Part shown: positions 18,666 through 27,170 of the stretch, one piece after another
Numbering within the stretch: position 1 is the first letter of the stretch
How the letters are laid out: each line of letters opens with the position of its first letter
From: Planctomycetota bacterium
Lineage (GTDB): Bacteria > Planctomycetota > UBA8742 > UBA2392
Assembly (NCBI GenBank): GCA_020848275.1
Contig: JADLAK010000103.1
Span: forward strand, 1-64,000
DNA: 64,000 nt
Direction: 5' to 3'
Position numbers and translations under genes: made by a program
Notes under the pieces: model-generated
What the model was told of the DNA's origin: nothing
Database searches by the model: none
What the model saw: only the letters and a program-made list of their open reading frames with translations

Positions 18666-19917
18666 GAGTTTTGCGCCGACGACGGGCCAAAATCGGCAGC
18701 AGCGCAAGCAGCGCCAGTGGGGGAGCCGAAAGCGCCACGGCGCAGCCGCCTTCCTCGCCGCTCTGGTTGCCGCCTCCTCCTCCGCCGCCGCCTCCGCCCC
18801 CACCTGAAACCACGAACATCGATTGGCCGCTGATGGCCGCGGGCGTGGTCAGGATGAAGTCGCCATCGACGCCTTCGCTGCCGATAACGCCCGTGCGTTG
18901 CACCTGGGCTTCGAGCTGCGCGTCGGCGGTGCTGTTGAGGTCGTAAGCGATCCAGAAACTGCGCGCCGTGCCGGAATCGATGCTTGCCAGCGCCTCGATT
19001 TCCGCACCGTCAAACACCACGCTCAGCACCGCACCCGTAACCTGCCAACTGGCGGTGTCAGCCGAGGTGCGGCGCAATATTAAATTGTCACCGGCGCCGG
19101 GCTCAAAGGTCGCGTCGCCGTCGTCGCTGTACAGCTCCACGCCGTCAACCACGCCGGCGTTGGCCGCCGCAGCCATGTTGATGGTGGCCGTGAGGCTTTC
19201 GAGGTCGATGCCGACGAGTTCGCCGGGCGAAGTCGCCGTGCGGCTGTCGAGTTCAAAGTGCAGCGCCGGGGCGTTGAGCGTGCCGAGGGCCACGTTGCGC
19301 GGCGCGGTGAAGTTGCCGCTGCCGGGGCCAAGGGCGACGAGGCTGTTGCGCAGCACCAGGTTGTTGCCGGTGACCGGGAAAGTGCCGGAGACCGTGTCGG
19401 TGCCGGTCATGCGCGGAAGGTCGGAACTCGCGGCGATGCTGACGGTATAGTTTTCGCCGTACTCTGACGGCGCGTCGTCAATGTCGACCTGGACTTGCAG
19501 GCGTCGCTGCAGGCCGCTGAGCACCGTGAAATTCTCGGTGAAGGTCAGGGTCGTGCCGCCGTTGGGATCCTGGAAGGAGTCGACTTCCTCGCCGGCGCTG
19601 TAGACGCTGTTGCCGTCGGCGTCGAAAAATACGCGCACGGCGTTGAAGGCGTCGCCGGCGCTGTTGTCGTTGCTCAGGGTAATGGTGACGCCGGTAAGCG
19701 TGACGTCTCCGCCGGACGCCTCAAGGATGAATTCGACGATCGGGACGTTGGTGTCGAGAATCTGGTTTGAAAACGCCGGTGGGGTGTCGGGCGACAGGGT
19801 GACTTCGACATCGGCGGCTGAAAGCGGCGCACCCCAGGCGGCAATAATCGACAACAGCATTAAACGGCAGAAGTTGGACGGCACAGGATGCTCCGGGAGA
19901 TACTTGGGGTGCGCCAA
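18652..19917 (-). CDS. Surface protein with Cys/TM/Arg C-terminal sorting tail
   Basis: This 421-residue exported protein has a signal peptide within the first 35 residues; a start at Met20 gives a cleaner signal (MLLSIIAAWGAPLSAAD). The body is beta-rich, with repeated strands such as ILEASGGDVTLTGVTITLSN and VVFDGAEIEALASIDSGTA resembling cohesin- or adhesin-like folds. It has no known catalytic motif. The C-terminus has an 11-Gly run, then EEGGCAVALSAPPLALLALL and an RRRR cluster. That is the layout of MYXO-/Synergist-/GlyGly-CTERM signals cut by rhombosortase- or myxosortase-type proteases. Similar tails end the two subtilases downstream. Confidence 0.75.
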   Translation of the reverse strand: MAHPKYLPEHPVPSNFCRLMLLSIIAAWGAPLSAADVEVTLSPDTPPAFSNQILDTNVPIVEFILEASGGDVTLTGVTITLSNDNSAGDAFNAVRVFFDADGNSVYSAGEEVDSFQDPNGGTTLTFTENFTVLSGLQRRLQVQVDIDDAPSEYGENYTVSIAASSDLPRMTGTDTVSGTFPVTGNNLVLRNSLVALGPGSGNFTAPRNVALGTLNAPALHFELDSRTATSPGELVGIDLESLTATINMAAAANAGVVDGVELYSDDGDATFEPGAGDNLILRRTSADTASWQVTGAVLSVVFDGAEIEALASIDSGTARSFWIAYDLNSTADAQLEAQVQRTGVIGSEGVDGDFILTTPAAISGQSMFVVSGGGGGGGGGGGGNQSGEEGGCAVALSAPPLALLALLPILARRRRKTHARD

Positions 19918-20156
19918 GAGGCGGATCGTCAGTCTAAAAGGGTTTTACGAGGTCGCCACAGGCAAGGCCGGGAGAATCCGGCCACGTGCAGGCCGAAGCG
20001 GGCGCGTATCTGGCCTGCGAAGCCGGTTTGCGGCCATCCCGCCACACACGCCTGAAACGAACATAAGAGCGATTATCGGACGTAGGGGGTATAATCGCCA
20101 ATTGGCTCGCCGGGGCTTCGAGCGTCATTTGGCCATCAGTCTTGAGGAGTCCGACC

Positions 20157-20429
20157 ATGAGCAAACTCTTTTTGTTTCTCACCGGCGGCCTGAGCGGGGC
20201 TGCCATTGTCTGGCTGGTTATGTATTCCGTTTGGCTGACACCGTTGCGCCGCGAACACACGCACATGCGCGAATCGCTGACTGACGCCGCCGAGCAACTG
20301 ACGCTCGACGCCATACACGTGCGCGAAGCCAACCCGTCAGCCGCGACCAGCATGCACCTCAACGCCGACCGGCTGCATGCGGCGTCGATGTACCAGGCCC
20401 CGGCGTTGCATGAGGGATCAGGCAAATAG
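20157..20429 (+). CDS. Small single-span membrane protein
   Basis: This 90-residue protein has one N-terminal transmembrane helix (about residues 3-25, LFLFLTGGLSGAAIVWLVMY) and a hydrophilic helical tail. The ATG at 20157 follows GAGGAG at a good distance. No family is recognised. Its 3' end overlaps the convergent HNH-like gene by 12 nt. A TATAAT word at 20090-20095 could be a -10 element, but no clear -35 accompanies it. Confidence 0.6.
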   Translation: MSKLFLFLTGGLSGAAIVWLVMYSVWLTPLRREHTHMRESLTDAAEQLTLDAIHVREANPSAATSMHLNADRLHAASMYQAPALHEGSGK

Positions 20430-20903
20430 CACGCGCTGGCCGCGGGCGAGGTCGGCGTTGACGCCCCGGGTCCATTTGTGCAGCGGCACGTCGTAGCGAA
20501 CGTGGCAGCTCTGGCACAGCGCCATCAGGTTTGAGAAATGGCAGTCCGCCGGGTTGTGGTTGAGATGCGCTGCGTGCAGAATCACCTTGACCCAGCGCAG
20601 CTTCGGCGGCTCGCCGCAATGCCACAGGTTGCGATACCACTGTTTGCTGGGCCACGGTGGTGGACGGTCGATCAGCGCGCCGCGGTCGTCGTGCCACTGG
20701 TAATCCTCCCCCATCCAGCTACCCAAGGGCCCGCTCCAGATCATCGCGCCGTGCGGTTTTTTGCAGCGTTCGCAAAACCCGCGCGCGCGTTTGAAGCGCA
20801 CACGCCTCGATACCTTCTTCCAGTTTTTCGGATAGTCGCCGGGCCGCAGAATGGCTTCCGGGGCCGGTTTGATGGTTTTGTCGGTTTGTGCAGTGTGGGA
20901 CAT
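20418..20903 (-). CDS. HNH-like (McrA/HNHc-type) zinc protein
   Basis: This 161-residue protein carries an HNH-type core. A first CERCKK knuckle lies near residue 44. Much later comes VILHAAHLNHNPADCHFSN, then MALCQSCHVRYD, giving the His-Asn-His-like pattern with two CxxC zinc knuckles. HNH modules nick or cut DNA. The long insert between knuckles resembles small HNH proteins of unknown substrate often found singly in environmental genomes. No restriction or methylase genes are nearby. It is predicted to be cytosolic. Confidence 0.7.
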   Translation of the reverse strand: MSHTAQTDKTIKPAPEAILRPGDYPKNWKKVSRRVRFKRARGFCERCKKPHGAMIWSGPLGSWMGEDYQWHDDRGALIDRPPPWPSKQWYRNLWHCGEPPKLRWVKVILHAAHLNHNPADCHFSNLMALCQSCHVRYDVPLHKWTRGVNADLARGQRVLFA

Positions 20904-21027
20904 TTGCCTAAAAGTTACCCGGTATTGCGACAGCTTGAAGTGCTAGAATTTGTGTGTCGGGGTAATCGAGGAGACCACGGGCGTGAACATCGGGCCGGCC
21001 AGGCCCGGCAGACCACAGGAGGATGTC

Positions 21028-21462
21028 ATGGCTACGATTACCACAAACCGCCGTTCCCTCTTTATCAGCGCCGTCTCGATCGTGTTTTTCGCCCTCGCCT
21101 GGGCGCTCATTGGCGCGGTGGCGCAACCACGCGCCCTTGCGGCCTACCGCACCGACTACGAGGTTGCGAAGTTCGGCAAGGAGAACCCGGTTTTTGTCCG
21201 GATCGTCAATAACGAAGATGCCGTCCGCGCCGGCGAAACGTTCGCGCGCGATTACGAAAAGCTCGAAGATGCCGGTTACTTTATGGCGCCCATTCGCGTC
21301 CTGACGACCGCCATTTCGCACGACAAGTACGACGATTACATCAACCCGTCGGAACGCGAGAAGTTCGAGAAGGAGCGCAGAGAACGCGAAAATCGCGAGG
21401 CTGAGGCAGACGCTGAACGCCTGCGCGAGATCCGCGAGCGTGAACGCGAAAACAACAACTAG
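21028..21462 (+). CDS. Membrane-anchored protein with charged C-terminal helix
   Basis: This 144-residue protein starts at an ATG preceded by an AGGAGG site. One transmembrane helix (about residues 10-35) is followed by an alpha/beta stretch with NPVFVRIVNNEDAVRAGET. The C-terminal helix of about 40 residues is almost wholly charged (EKERRERENREAEADAE). No family is recognised. The long charged helix suggests a coiled coil or a scaffold role. A terminator follows the stop. Confidence 0.6.
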   Translation: MATITTNRRSLFISAVSIVFFALAWALIGAVAQPRALAAYRTDYEVAKFGKENPVFVRIVNNEDAVRAGETFARDYEKLEDAGYFMAPIRVLTTAISHDKYDDYINPSEREKFEKERRERENREAEADAERLREIRERERENNN

Positions 21463-21479
21463 CAGCCGCTAAAAAAACA

Positions 21480-21507
21480 AACCGCGGGGCCTACGCCTCG
21501 CGGTTTT
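21480..21507 (+). terminator. Intrinsic terminator
   Basis: An 11-bp stem (AACCGCGGGGC paired with GCCTCGCGGTT) is preceded by an A-rich run and followed by TT. It ends transcription of the small membrane protein gene before dapA. Confidence 0.7.
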
Positions 21508-21586
21508 GCGTGGCCGCGCGTTGACGAGTCCCCTACCACCGGCTACGTTCATGCGCGGCGCCGGGAGCGCCAAAACAGGAGCAGTC

Positions 21587-22462
21587 ATGTTCAAGGGCAG
21601 CATCACGGCGCTTGTCACGCCGATGGACGCCAACGGCAAGCTCGACCTGAAGTCGCTTGATAAGCTGGTCGAGTGGCAGATTGAGCAAGGCATCCAGGGC
21701 CTTGTGCCCTGCGGCAGCACAGGCGAAAGCATCAATTTAACCGATGAAGAGCGCGGCGCGGTGATCGAACGCGTCGTCAAGGTCGCCAGGAAGCGCGTGC
21801 CCGTCATCGCAGGCACCGGCACCAGCAGCACCGACACCACCGTCGCTTACAGCAAAGCCGCCGAAAAGCTTGGCGTCGACGGCCTGCTCGTCGTCACACC
21901 CGCCTACAACAAGCCCCAGCAGGAGGGCCTGTATCGCCATTTCGGGGCCGTCGCAAAGGCCACAAAGCTGCCGGTCATCCTCTATAACGTGCCCGGCCGT
22001 GCTGCGGTGAACCTGCTGCCGGAGACCTGCGCGCGCCTGGACACCGACTTCAAGAACATCGTCGCGCTCAAGGACGCCGCAGCAAACCTTGAGCAAACCA
22101 CGCAGGTGCTGATCAAGACCGGGCTGGACGTGCTTTCCGGCGACGACGGGCTGACGCTTCCGATGATGGCGCTGGGCGCCAAGGGCATCATCAGCGTCGT
22201 CTCGAACGTGGCGCCCAAGGCCATTCGCGAGCTTTCAGACGCCTGTGCGGCGATGAAAATCGTTGAAGCGCGCGAGATGCACCGCAGGCTCACGCCGCTG
22301 GTGTCGGCGATGTTCATCGAGACCAACCCAGTGCCCGCCAAGGCCGCACTGGCGATGATGGGCAAAATCCCCAACGAGTTCCCGCGCCTGCCGCTGGCGC
22401 CGCTATCCGACAAGTCGCGCGACGTGGTCAAGAAGGCGCTGAAGGACTTCGGGTTGACATAG
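21587..22462 (+). CDS. dapA: 4-hydroxy-tetrahydrodipicolinate synthase
   Basis: This 291-residue protein of normal DapA length condenses pyruvate with aspartate semialdehyde in lysine and diaminopimelate synthesis. Visible features are the CGSTGES motif (about 42-48), the proton-relay Tyr107 (PAYNKPQQEG), Tyr133 in ILYNVPGR, and the Schiff-base Lys162 in IVALKDAAAN. The ATG at 21587 has AGGAG six bases upstream, so the 27-codon upstream extension is discounted. The gene is monocistronic, bounded by terminators on both sides. A DAP pathway implies peptidoglycan and/or lysine synthesis in this organism. Confidence 0.95.
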   Translation: MFKGSITALVTPMDANGKLDLKSLDKLVEWQIEQGIQGLVPCGSTGESINLTDEERGAVIERVVKVARKRVPVIAGTGTSSTDTTVAYSKAAEKLGVDGLLVVTPAYNKPQQEGLYRHFGAVAKATKLPVILYNVPGRAAVNLLPETCARLDTDFKNIVALKDAAANLEQTTQVLIKTGLDVLSGDDGLTLPMMALGAKGIISVVSNVAPKAIRELSDACAAMKIVEAREMHRRLTPLVSAMFIETNPVPAKAALAMMGKIPNEFPRLPLAPLSDKSRDVVKKALKDFGLT

Positions 22463-22485
22463 TCCAACACTGCACCGAAACGCAC

Positions 22486-22512
22486 AAAGACGCCGCTGTC
22501 CGCGGCGTCTTT
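22486..22512 (+). terminator. Intrinsic terminator of dapA
   Basis: A perfect 11-bp stem AAAGACGCCGC with a 5-nt loop, its 3' arm ending in TTT. It starts 23 nt after the dapA stop. Confidence 0.85.
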
Positions 22513-22602
22513 CATTTCCGGAAGGCGGAATGCGGACTTTGCGCGTAACAACCTGACCACAGCCGTATCCTATGGTGCCCCTTTTTTTTTCCCGGAGAAT
22601 CC

Positions 22603-23832
22603 ATGCACCGATTCATAATGCTCGCGATCGCTCTGTTCGCCGCGACACCGCTTTTCGCCGCAGACACCGACAAAGACGCCGCCGCACGTGAAGAAGCCAG
22701 GGCGACAATCATGTTTCCCTGGAGCGAGACGGCAAAGACCGCGGATCTCAAACTCCCGGCCGATGGCACAAAATTCATCAACCTGTGGCTCGATTACTGC
22801 CGCAATACCTCGGCGCGGCGCGCCAAGCCCAGCAAGAAGTTCATGGGCAACGCCCACTTAATCTGGGAGCACAGCCTGGACGCAAAGAATGTGGCGACCC
22901 TGAAGTTCCATGCCGACTTCGTGCATCTGCAAATCGACTCCGCGTCTTTGCCGCTTTCGGGTGTCCCGGCGCTGTTCAAAGCCCTGTTGTCGGACAAGTT
23001 CGCCGCCGCGGTCAAGGTTGACGATGACGACGATGACCAGCTTCGCCGCTGGGCTATAGGCCTGGCGACAGCGACGGCCCAGCAGGCTGAGAAGGCGCTG
23101 AGCGACAAAGCTGCGGGCCTCAAGGCCGACGCCTGGAAGTCAGCAAAGTCGACCGTGCTCGAGGCCGTGAAGACCGAGTGGGCGAACACCTCCCCCACCG
23201 GCGACAACTGGGGTTTTCCCGGCACACCCGAGGCCGCCCGCGGTGACTTAATGCTGGCGATCTCGGTGCTTGGCGGTGATGAGACCGGGCCGCTGCTGAA
23301 GAAGATCCTTGAGGCCGCACGCGAGGAAGAGAGCAAAGTTGACATCTCCGTCGCGACGCGGCTGCTGGCGCAATCCAACACCAAAGAAGGCCGCGAATTT
23401 GTGGCTGCCGAGCTTGAGAGCGAGGACGATGAGCGTGTTCAGGGCATCATGCCCTACGTGCCGACGGACTGCGACGAAAAGACGCTCGCCTGCGTCGTCG
23501 CGAAGCTGAAGGCCGCAGAAGACCGTAACATGAAGGGGTCGTGCGTAAGCACCCTGGAGCGCATCGGCAAATCAAAGACCATCGGGGCAAGCGCCCGCAA
23601 GGAATTGCTGGCCTACTTCAAGGCGACCGACGACGATTACGGCAAGGTCTGTGCGGCTTGCGGGCTGCTGCGCCAAGGCGAGAAAGACCCCGCCCCTCGG
23701 GCGTTTCTCGAGAAATACTACGAGTCCCTGGACCCCAATGACGGCCATGCGCAATACGTCAAACGCCTTCTCGATGAATCCAAGTCCAAGGACGCGCCTG
23801 AGGGCAAAGCGTCCTCCAAAGGCACAAAGTAG
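22603..23832 (+). CDS. Exported helical-repeat protein of unknown function
   Basis: This 409-residue protein has a clear signal peptide (about 1-19, LAIALFAATPLFAA). The mature part is alpha-helical. Its second half shows HEAT-like repeats: GPLLKKILEAAREEESKVD, VATRLLAQSNTKEGREFVAA and KTIGASARKELLAYFK. It has no catalytic motif and no membrane anchor, so it is probably a soluble periplasmic or secreted scaffold. A strong terminator follows. Family unknown. Confidence 0.65.
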   Translation: MHRFIMLAIALFAATPLFAADTDKDAAAREEARATIMFPWSETAKTADLKLPADGTKFINLWLDYCRNTSARRAKPSKKFMGNAHLIWEHSLDAKNVATLKFHADFVHLQIDSASLPLSGVPALFKALLSDKFAAAVKVDDDDDDQLRRWAIGLATATAQQAEKALSDKAAGLKADAWKSAKSTVLEAVKTEWANTSPTGDNWGFPGTPEAARGDLMLAISVLGGDETGPLLKKILEAAREEESKVDISVATRLLAQSNTKEGREFVAAELESEDDERVQGIMPYVPTDCDEKTLACVVAKLKAAEDRNMKGSCVSTLERIGKSKTIGASARKELLAYFKATDDDYGKVCAACGLLRQGEKDPAPRAFLEKYYESLDPNDGHAQYVKRLLDESKSKDAPEGKASSKGTK

Positions 23833-23842
23833 TTCAACGCAG

Positions 23843-23877
23843 AAGCGCGGGCCCGGTGGCCCGCGCTTTTGTTTTTT
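23843..23877 (+). terminator. Strong intrinsic terminator
   Basis: A perfect 11-bp stem AAGCGCGGGCC with a CGGT loop is followed by TTGTTTTTT. It lies between the convergent HEAT-like gene and the first subtilase. Confidence 0.9.
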
Positions 23878-23881
23878 CGCG

Positions 23882-26800
23882 TCAACTCGCTTTGCGGCGG
23901 CGGCGGCCTGCTATCGCCAGCGCCAACAAGCCGAACACCGCGAGCAGCGCCGGCGAAGAATCCGTCGCCGCCGAGCACAGGCCGCCCTTGTCTTCTTTCT
24001 TGTTCGACTTGGGCGCGGGTGGCGGCGCGCCGCCGGTCACGGTGATCACCACGGTGTCGGTATCCGTGCTACCGTTGCTGTCATCGACAGTCAGGCGGAA
24101 CGTCAGGGTGTCGTTGGCGCCGGGCGCCGTGAACGTCGGCATCGCCGCGGTGTCGTCGGACAGGGCAACCGGATTGGCGCCCGATATCTGCTGCCACGAA
24201 TATGTAAGCGGGTTGGCCTCGGGATCGGTGCTGGCCGATCCATCGAGCGTTACATTCGAATTGATGGCCACACCCTGATCCGCCCCGGCGTCGGCGACCG
24301 GCGGCAGGTTGCTTGACGACGTGTTCTGCACCGTCACGGAAACCGTGTCTATGTCGACGCCGAAATCCGGGTCACTGACCGTCAAGCGGAAGACAAACGT
24401 GCGGTCGCTCGACACTTGCGGCGCAGTGAAGGTGCAGGTGTCGGTATCATCCCCGGAGAGAGACAGCGTCGGGGTGCCGCTGATTTGTTCCCACTGGAAA
24501 GTCAGCGGTTGTGACTCGGGGTCGCTGCTGCCGCTTCCGTCAAGCGTCACCGGGTCGGTTTCATCGACGGTCTGGTCGGGGCCCGCGTCGGCGTCGGGAC
24601 GACCGCTGCCCGCGGGGCTTGAGTCGAATTCAAGTTCCAGCGCGAGGTATACAAGCGTGCCCGCGGTCCCGATCGTCACGTCGGAAATCGTGATCGTCCA
24701 GGTGCCGTTGGCAGGTTTGCCGTCGAAGGCCGACATCGGGTTGGCCGGCGCGCGAGTGTCGGGGTAAATCGCGAAGATGTCGTCGCGCGCCGCGTCAGCG
24801 CCCACCGCTTCGTTGTCTTCGATGATCACTTCGGTGCTGTCGGGGTGTTCAAGGCGGATTTCAAGGTGGCCGCGCGTGGTGTGAAGGATCGAGGCGTAGA
24901 GGCGCACCTGGGTGATGTCGTCGGTTTCCGTCACGTTAAAAGTGCGAGTCAGGCTGGTGACGCCGTCGGGAATAACGACGGGCGTGCCGTTGTTGGGCGG
25001 GTTGGCAGCGTCTTCATAAAAGGCGTTGTTGTGAGTGATAGGGATGCTGGTCGCCAGGACAAAGCCCTGCGGGCGGCTTGCCGAAGCCAGATTGAAGGCA
25101 CGTACGCGGATGATCCAGTCGCCGGCGGCGGGCAGGGTGATGACAGCCATCTCGGCGTTGTCGCGCCGGTTGGGTGCTGTCTGCGTGAAAACCGTGCTCT
25201 GGCTTCCGCCCGTCGTCAGGCCGCTAAAAGGAAAGTGCACGCCGCCGCTGGGGTCGATCAATTCAAGGTCGAGGTCGTTGACAAGTTTCGTGCCCGCGCC
25301 GGGAGTGCCTGCTTCGTCAAGCCAGTTCAGCATGACCTTGAATTCCGGCAGCGCCGGGGCCACCAGCACGTCGTAGTCGATGACGCCGTTTTGGTACACG
25401 CAGCCGCGCACGATCTGTTTGCCGCCGTTGGCTTCGTCGGCAAGGATCAGGTCGGCCGCCGCCTTGGCGTCGACGACACCAAAGCCGAACTGGTAGTCCG
25501 GCCCGGCGTTGCCCTGGTCGTCGGCGGTCTGGAACAACACCGCGCGCGCGACGTCGGGCGCGAGTTCCATGTTGTTGTGTTCGCGCTTCCACAACTCGCT
25601 CAACAGCGTGATCGCGCCGGTGGTGCTGGGCGTGGCCATGCTGGTGCCGCTGTAGGCCGTGTAGCCCGAAGGGCTTTGCGGGTCGGGGCTGATGGGGTCC
25701 ATGGTGCTCACGAGCCCCACGCCGTTAGAGGTAATTTGCGGCACCAACCGGCCGTCGTCGGCGGGCCCGCGGCTCGAGAAACTCGCGATCGTCGTGCCGT
25801 TGTCGTTGACGGCGGCGACGACAAGCCCGTTCTTGATGCAACTGTCGTCAAACACCGTGCCGGAGCCGACGGCGCCTTCGTTGCCCGCGGCCTTGCACAT
25901 GATCATCAACACGTCGCGGTTGTCGAAGTCGACCTCGGCGGCAAAAGCGTCGTAGCCGCCGAAGGGTCCGGTTTCGTCGCCCGCGCCGTAACTGTGGTTG
26001 TCGACGACGTGGCGGCTGTTGTGGCGGCGCAGCCTGCGCTCGGCCGGGATGTCGCCGTTGAAGTTGTAGTTAAACGAAGTCGCCGCGGGTGCAAAACCGC
26101 GCGCGGGTGCATGGCCCGCGCCGCTGCCCAGGATCGTCCCGGTCACGTGTGTGGCGTGAAAGCCGTTGCCGTTGGCGACATAGGCTGAAACGTTGGTGAC
26201 GCGGGTGTCGAAATCGCCGTGCATGAAAACGCCCGCGCCGTCCCATATGCCGACAATCTGGCCGGTGCCGTCGAGGTTGTAGATGCCGCCGTCGAGCGTG
26301 TCGGCGTTTGAAACGCCGACGCTGGTCTGGTTGCTGACGCGGCGCGCGTTGATCAACTCGACGTAAGCCGTCAGCGGACTCGCCAAAATCGCGCGCGTCT
26401 GGCCCTCGTTGGCGGCAATCTCGACATATCGCGTTTCGAGCGCCGGGCGACCGAACTCGTCGCGCGGGACCAGCAAGTCGGTGGTTCCCGTGATTAGCGC
26501 GTCGGCTTGCTCTGGCGTCACGTCGCGCCAGAACAGCACACGAATAGGCGCAAGCGCCGGCCAGCCGCTCTCCAACAACCTCCACAATTGTGGCGACGCC
26601 GCATCGGCGGCTTCGCGCCGCGAGGCGCCGACTACGCGGTTGTGGCTGCGCAGGCGGCTTTGCAGGGTGTTACGTTGAAGCTGGTCCCCTACCCGCACCA
26701 CCCAGGTGTTGGGGCCGATGAAGCCGACGATGTTTGCACCGGCGGCCTTGAGTTCCTGCTCAAAGGCGGCGCTCATACCATCGGCGAGAGTCACGTAGCT

Positions 26801-27046
26801 GATGCCGCCGCTGGGCGGCAGCGGGCAGGTGTCGTCGGCGGCGAAGCGGCGCGCGCACAGCCGCACCAGTGCGGCGCGTTGCGGCGCAGCCATGGAATCT
26901 TCGAGGGCGTCCATGGCCTGGGTGTCAAAGGCCGTTTGCGTGGGCGCTACGCAAGCGAGGGCAGGCTGACCCTGGGATTGACCACTAAAGAATGAAGAAG
27001 ACGCAATCAAAGACAACGCGACCAGCGGAAGCCAGGTTCGACGCAT
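23882..27046 (-). CDS. Secreted subtilase with P domain, two PKD-like domains and sorting tail
   Basis: This 1054-residue secreted S8 protease has a signal peptide in the first 27 residues and an atypical pro-region of about 230 residues. The subtilisin domain carries Asp269 (GIWDGAG), His297 (FHATHVTG), oxyanion Asn389 (AAGNEG) and Ser469 (SGTSMATP). A jelly-roll and a proprotein-convertase P-type domain follow (about 700-815, NGTWTITISD). Two PKD/cadherin-like domains come next (about 819-913 and 914-1010), each opening with DAGxDQ and ending in TDTV. The tail is GGLCSAATDSS, a hydrophobic helix and RRRR. The whole looks like a surface-attached degradative protease. It is a paralogue of the next gene upstream. 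Confidence 0.92.
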   Translation of the reverse strand: MRRTWLPLVALSLIASSSFFSGQSQGQPALACVAPTQTAFDTQAMDALEDSMAAPQRAALVRLCARRFAADDTCPLPPSGGISYVTLADGMSAAFEQELKAAGANIVGFIGPNTWVVRVGDQLQRNTLQSRLRSHNRVVGASRREAADAASPQLWRLLESGWPALAPIRVLFWRDVTPEQADALITGTTDLLVPRDEFGRPALETRYVEIAANEGQTRAILASPLTAYVELINARRVSNQTSVGVSNADTLDGGIYNLDGTGQIVGIWDGAGVFMHGDFDTRVTNVSAYVANGNGFHATHVTGTILGSGAGHAPARGFAPAATSFNYNFNGDIPAERRLRRHNSRHVVDNHSYGAGDETGPFGGYDAFAAEVDFDNRDVLMIMCKAAGNEGAVGSGTVFDDSCIKNGLVVAAVNDNGTTIASFSSRGPADDGRLVPQITSNGVGLVSTMDPISPDPQSPSGYTAYSGTSMATPSTTGAITLLSELWKREHNNMELAPDVARAVLFQTADDQGNAGPDYQFGFGVVDAKAAADLILADEANGGKQIVRGCVYQNGVIDYDVLVAPALPEFKVMLNWLDEAGTPGAGTKLVNDLDLELIDPSGGVHFPFSGLTTGGSQSTVFTQTAPNRRDNAEMAVITLPAAGDWIIRVRAFNLASASRPQGFVLATSIPITHNNAFYEDAANPPNNGTPVVIPDGVTSLTRTFNVTETDDITQVRLYASILHTTRGHLEIRLEHPDSTEVIIEDNEAVGADAARDDIFAIYPDTRAPANPMSAFDGKPANGTWTITISDVTIGTAGTLVYLALELEFDSSPAGSGRPDADAGPDQTVDETDPVTLDGSGSSDPESQPLTFQWEQISGTPTLSLSGDDTDTCTFTAPQVSSDRTFVFRLTVSDPDFGVDIDTVSVTVQNTSSSNLPPVADAGADQGVAINSNVTLDGSASTDPEANPLTYSWQQISGANPVALSDDTAAMPTFTAPGANDTLTFRLTVDDSNGSTDTDTVVITVTGGAPPPAPKSNKKEDKGGLCSAATDSSPALLAVFGLLALAIAGRRRRKAS

Positions 27047-27109
27047 CGATAGTCCTCGTTTCGCGCCCCGGTTGGTGTGGGTGCAAGGATGTGAGCAAGC
27101 CCATCATAG

Positions 27110-27147
27110 CTTCGCGTCACACGCTGAACCAAGCGTGTGGCGCGAAG
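27110..27147 (-). terminator. Hairpin between the two subtilase genes
   Basis: Arms of 16 bp (CTTCGCGTCACACGCT and its near complement, one mismatch) enclose a 6-nt loop in the 124-bp gap. No T-tract follows on the minus strand, so it may be an mRNA-stabilising or REP-like hairpin, not a true terminator. Confidence 0.55.
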
Positions 27148-27170
27148 ATAATGAATGGGTCGAGGCCCGG

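Noticed and set aside
18666-18803. 46-residue N-terminal extension of yceH
   Set aside because: It is low-complexity, overlaps the neighbouring gene and does not look like the family; the start at 18665 agrees with YceH proteins.
20090-20095. TATAAT as a sigma-70 promoter for the small membrane protein
   Set aside because: No convincing -35 element at 16-18 bp and the organism's promoter rules are unknown; it is mentioned only within the gene entry.
24845-26188. Plus-strand open frame opposite the first subtilase
   Set aside because: The minus-strand frame carries the complete catalytic triad and domains; the plus frame gives biased composition typical of antisense frames.
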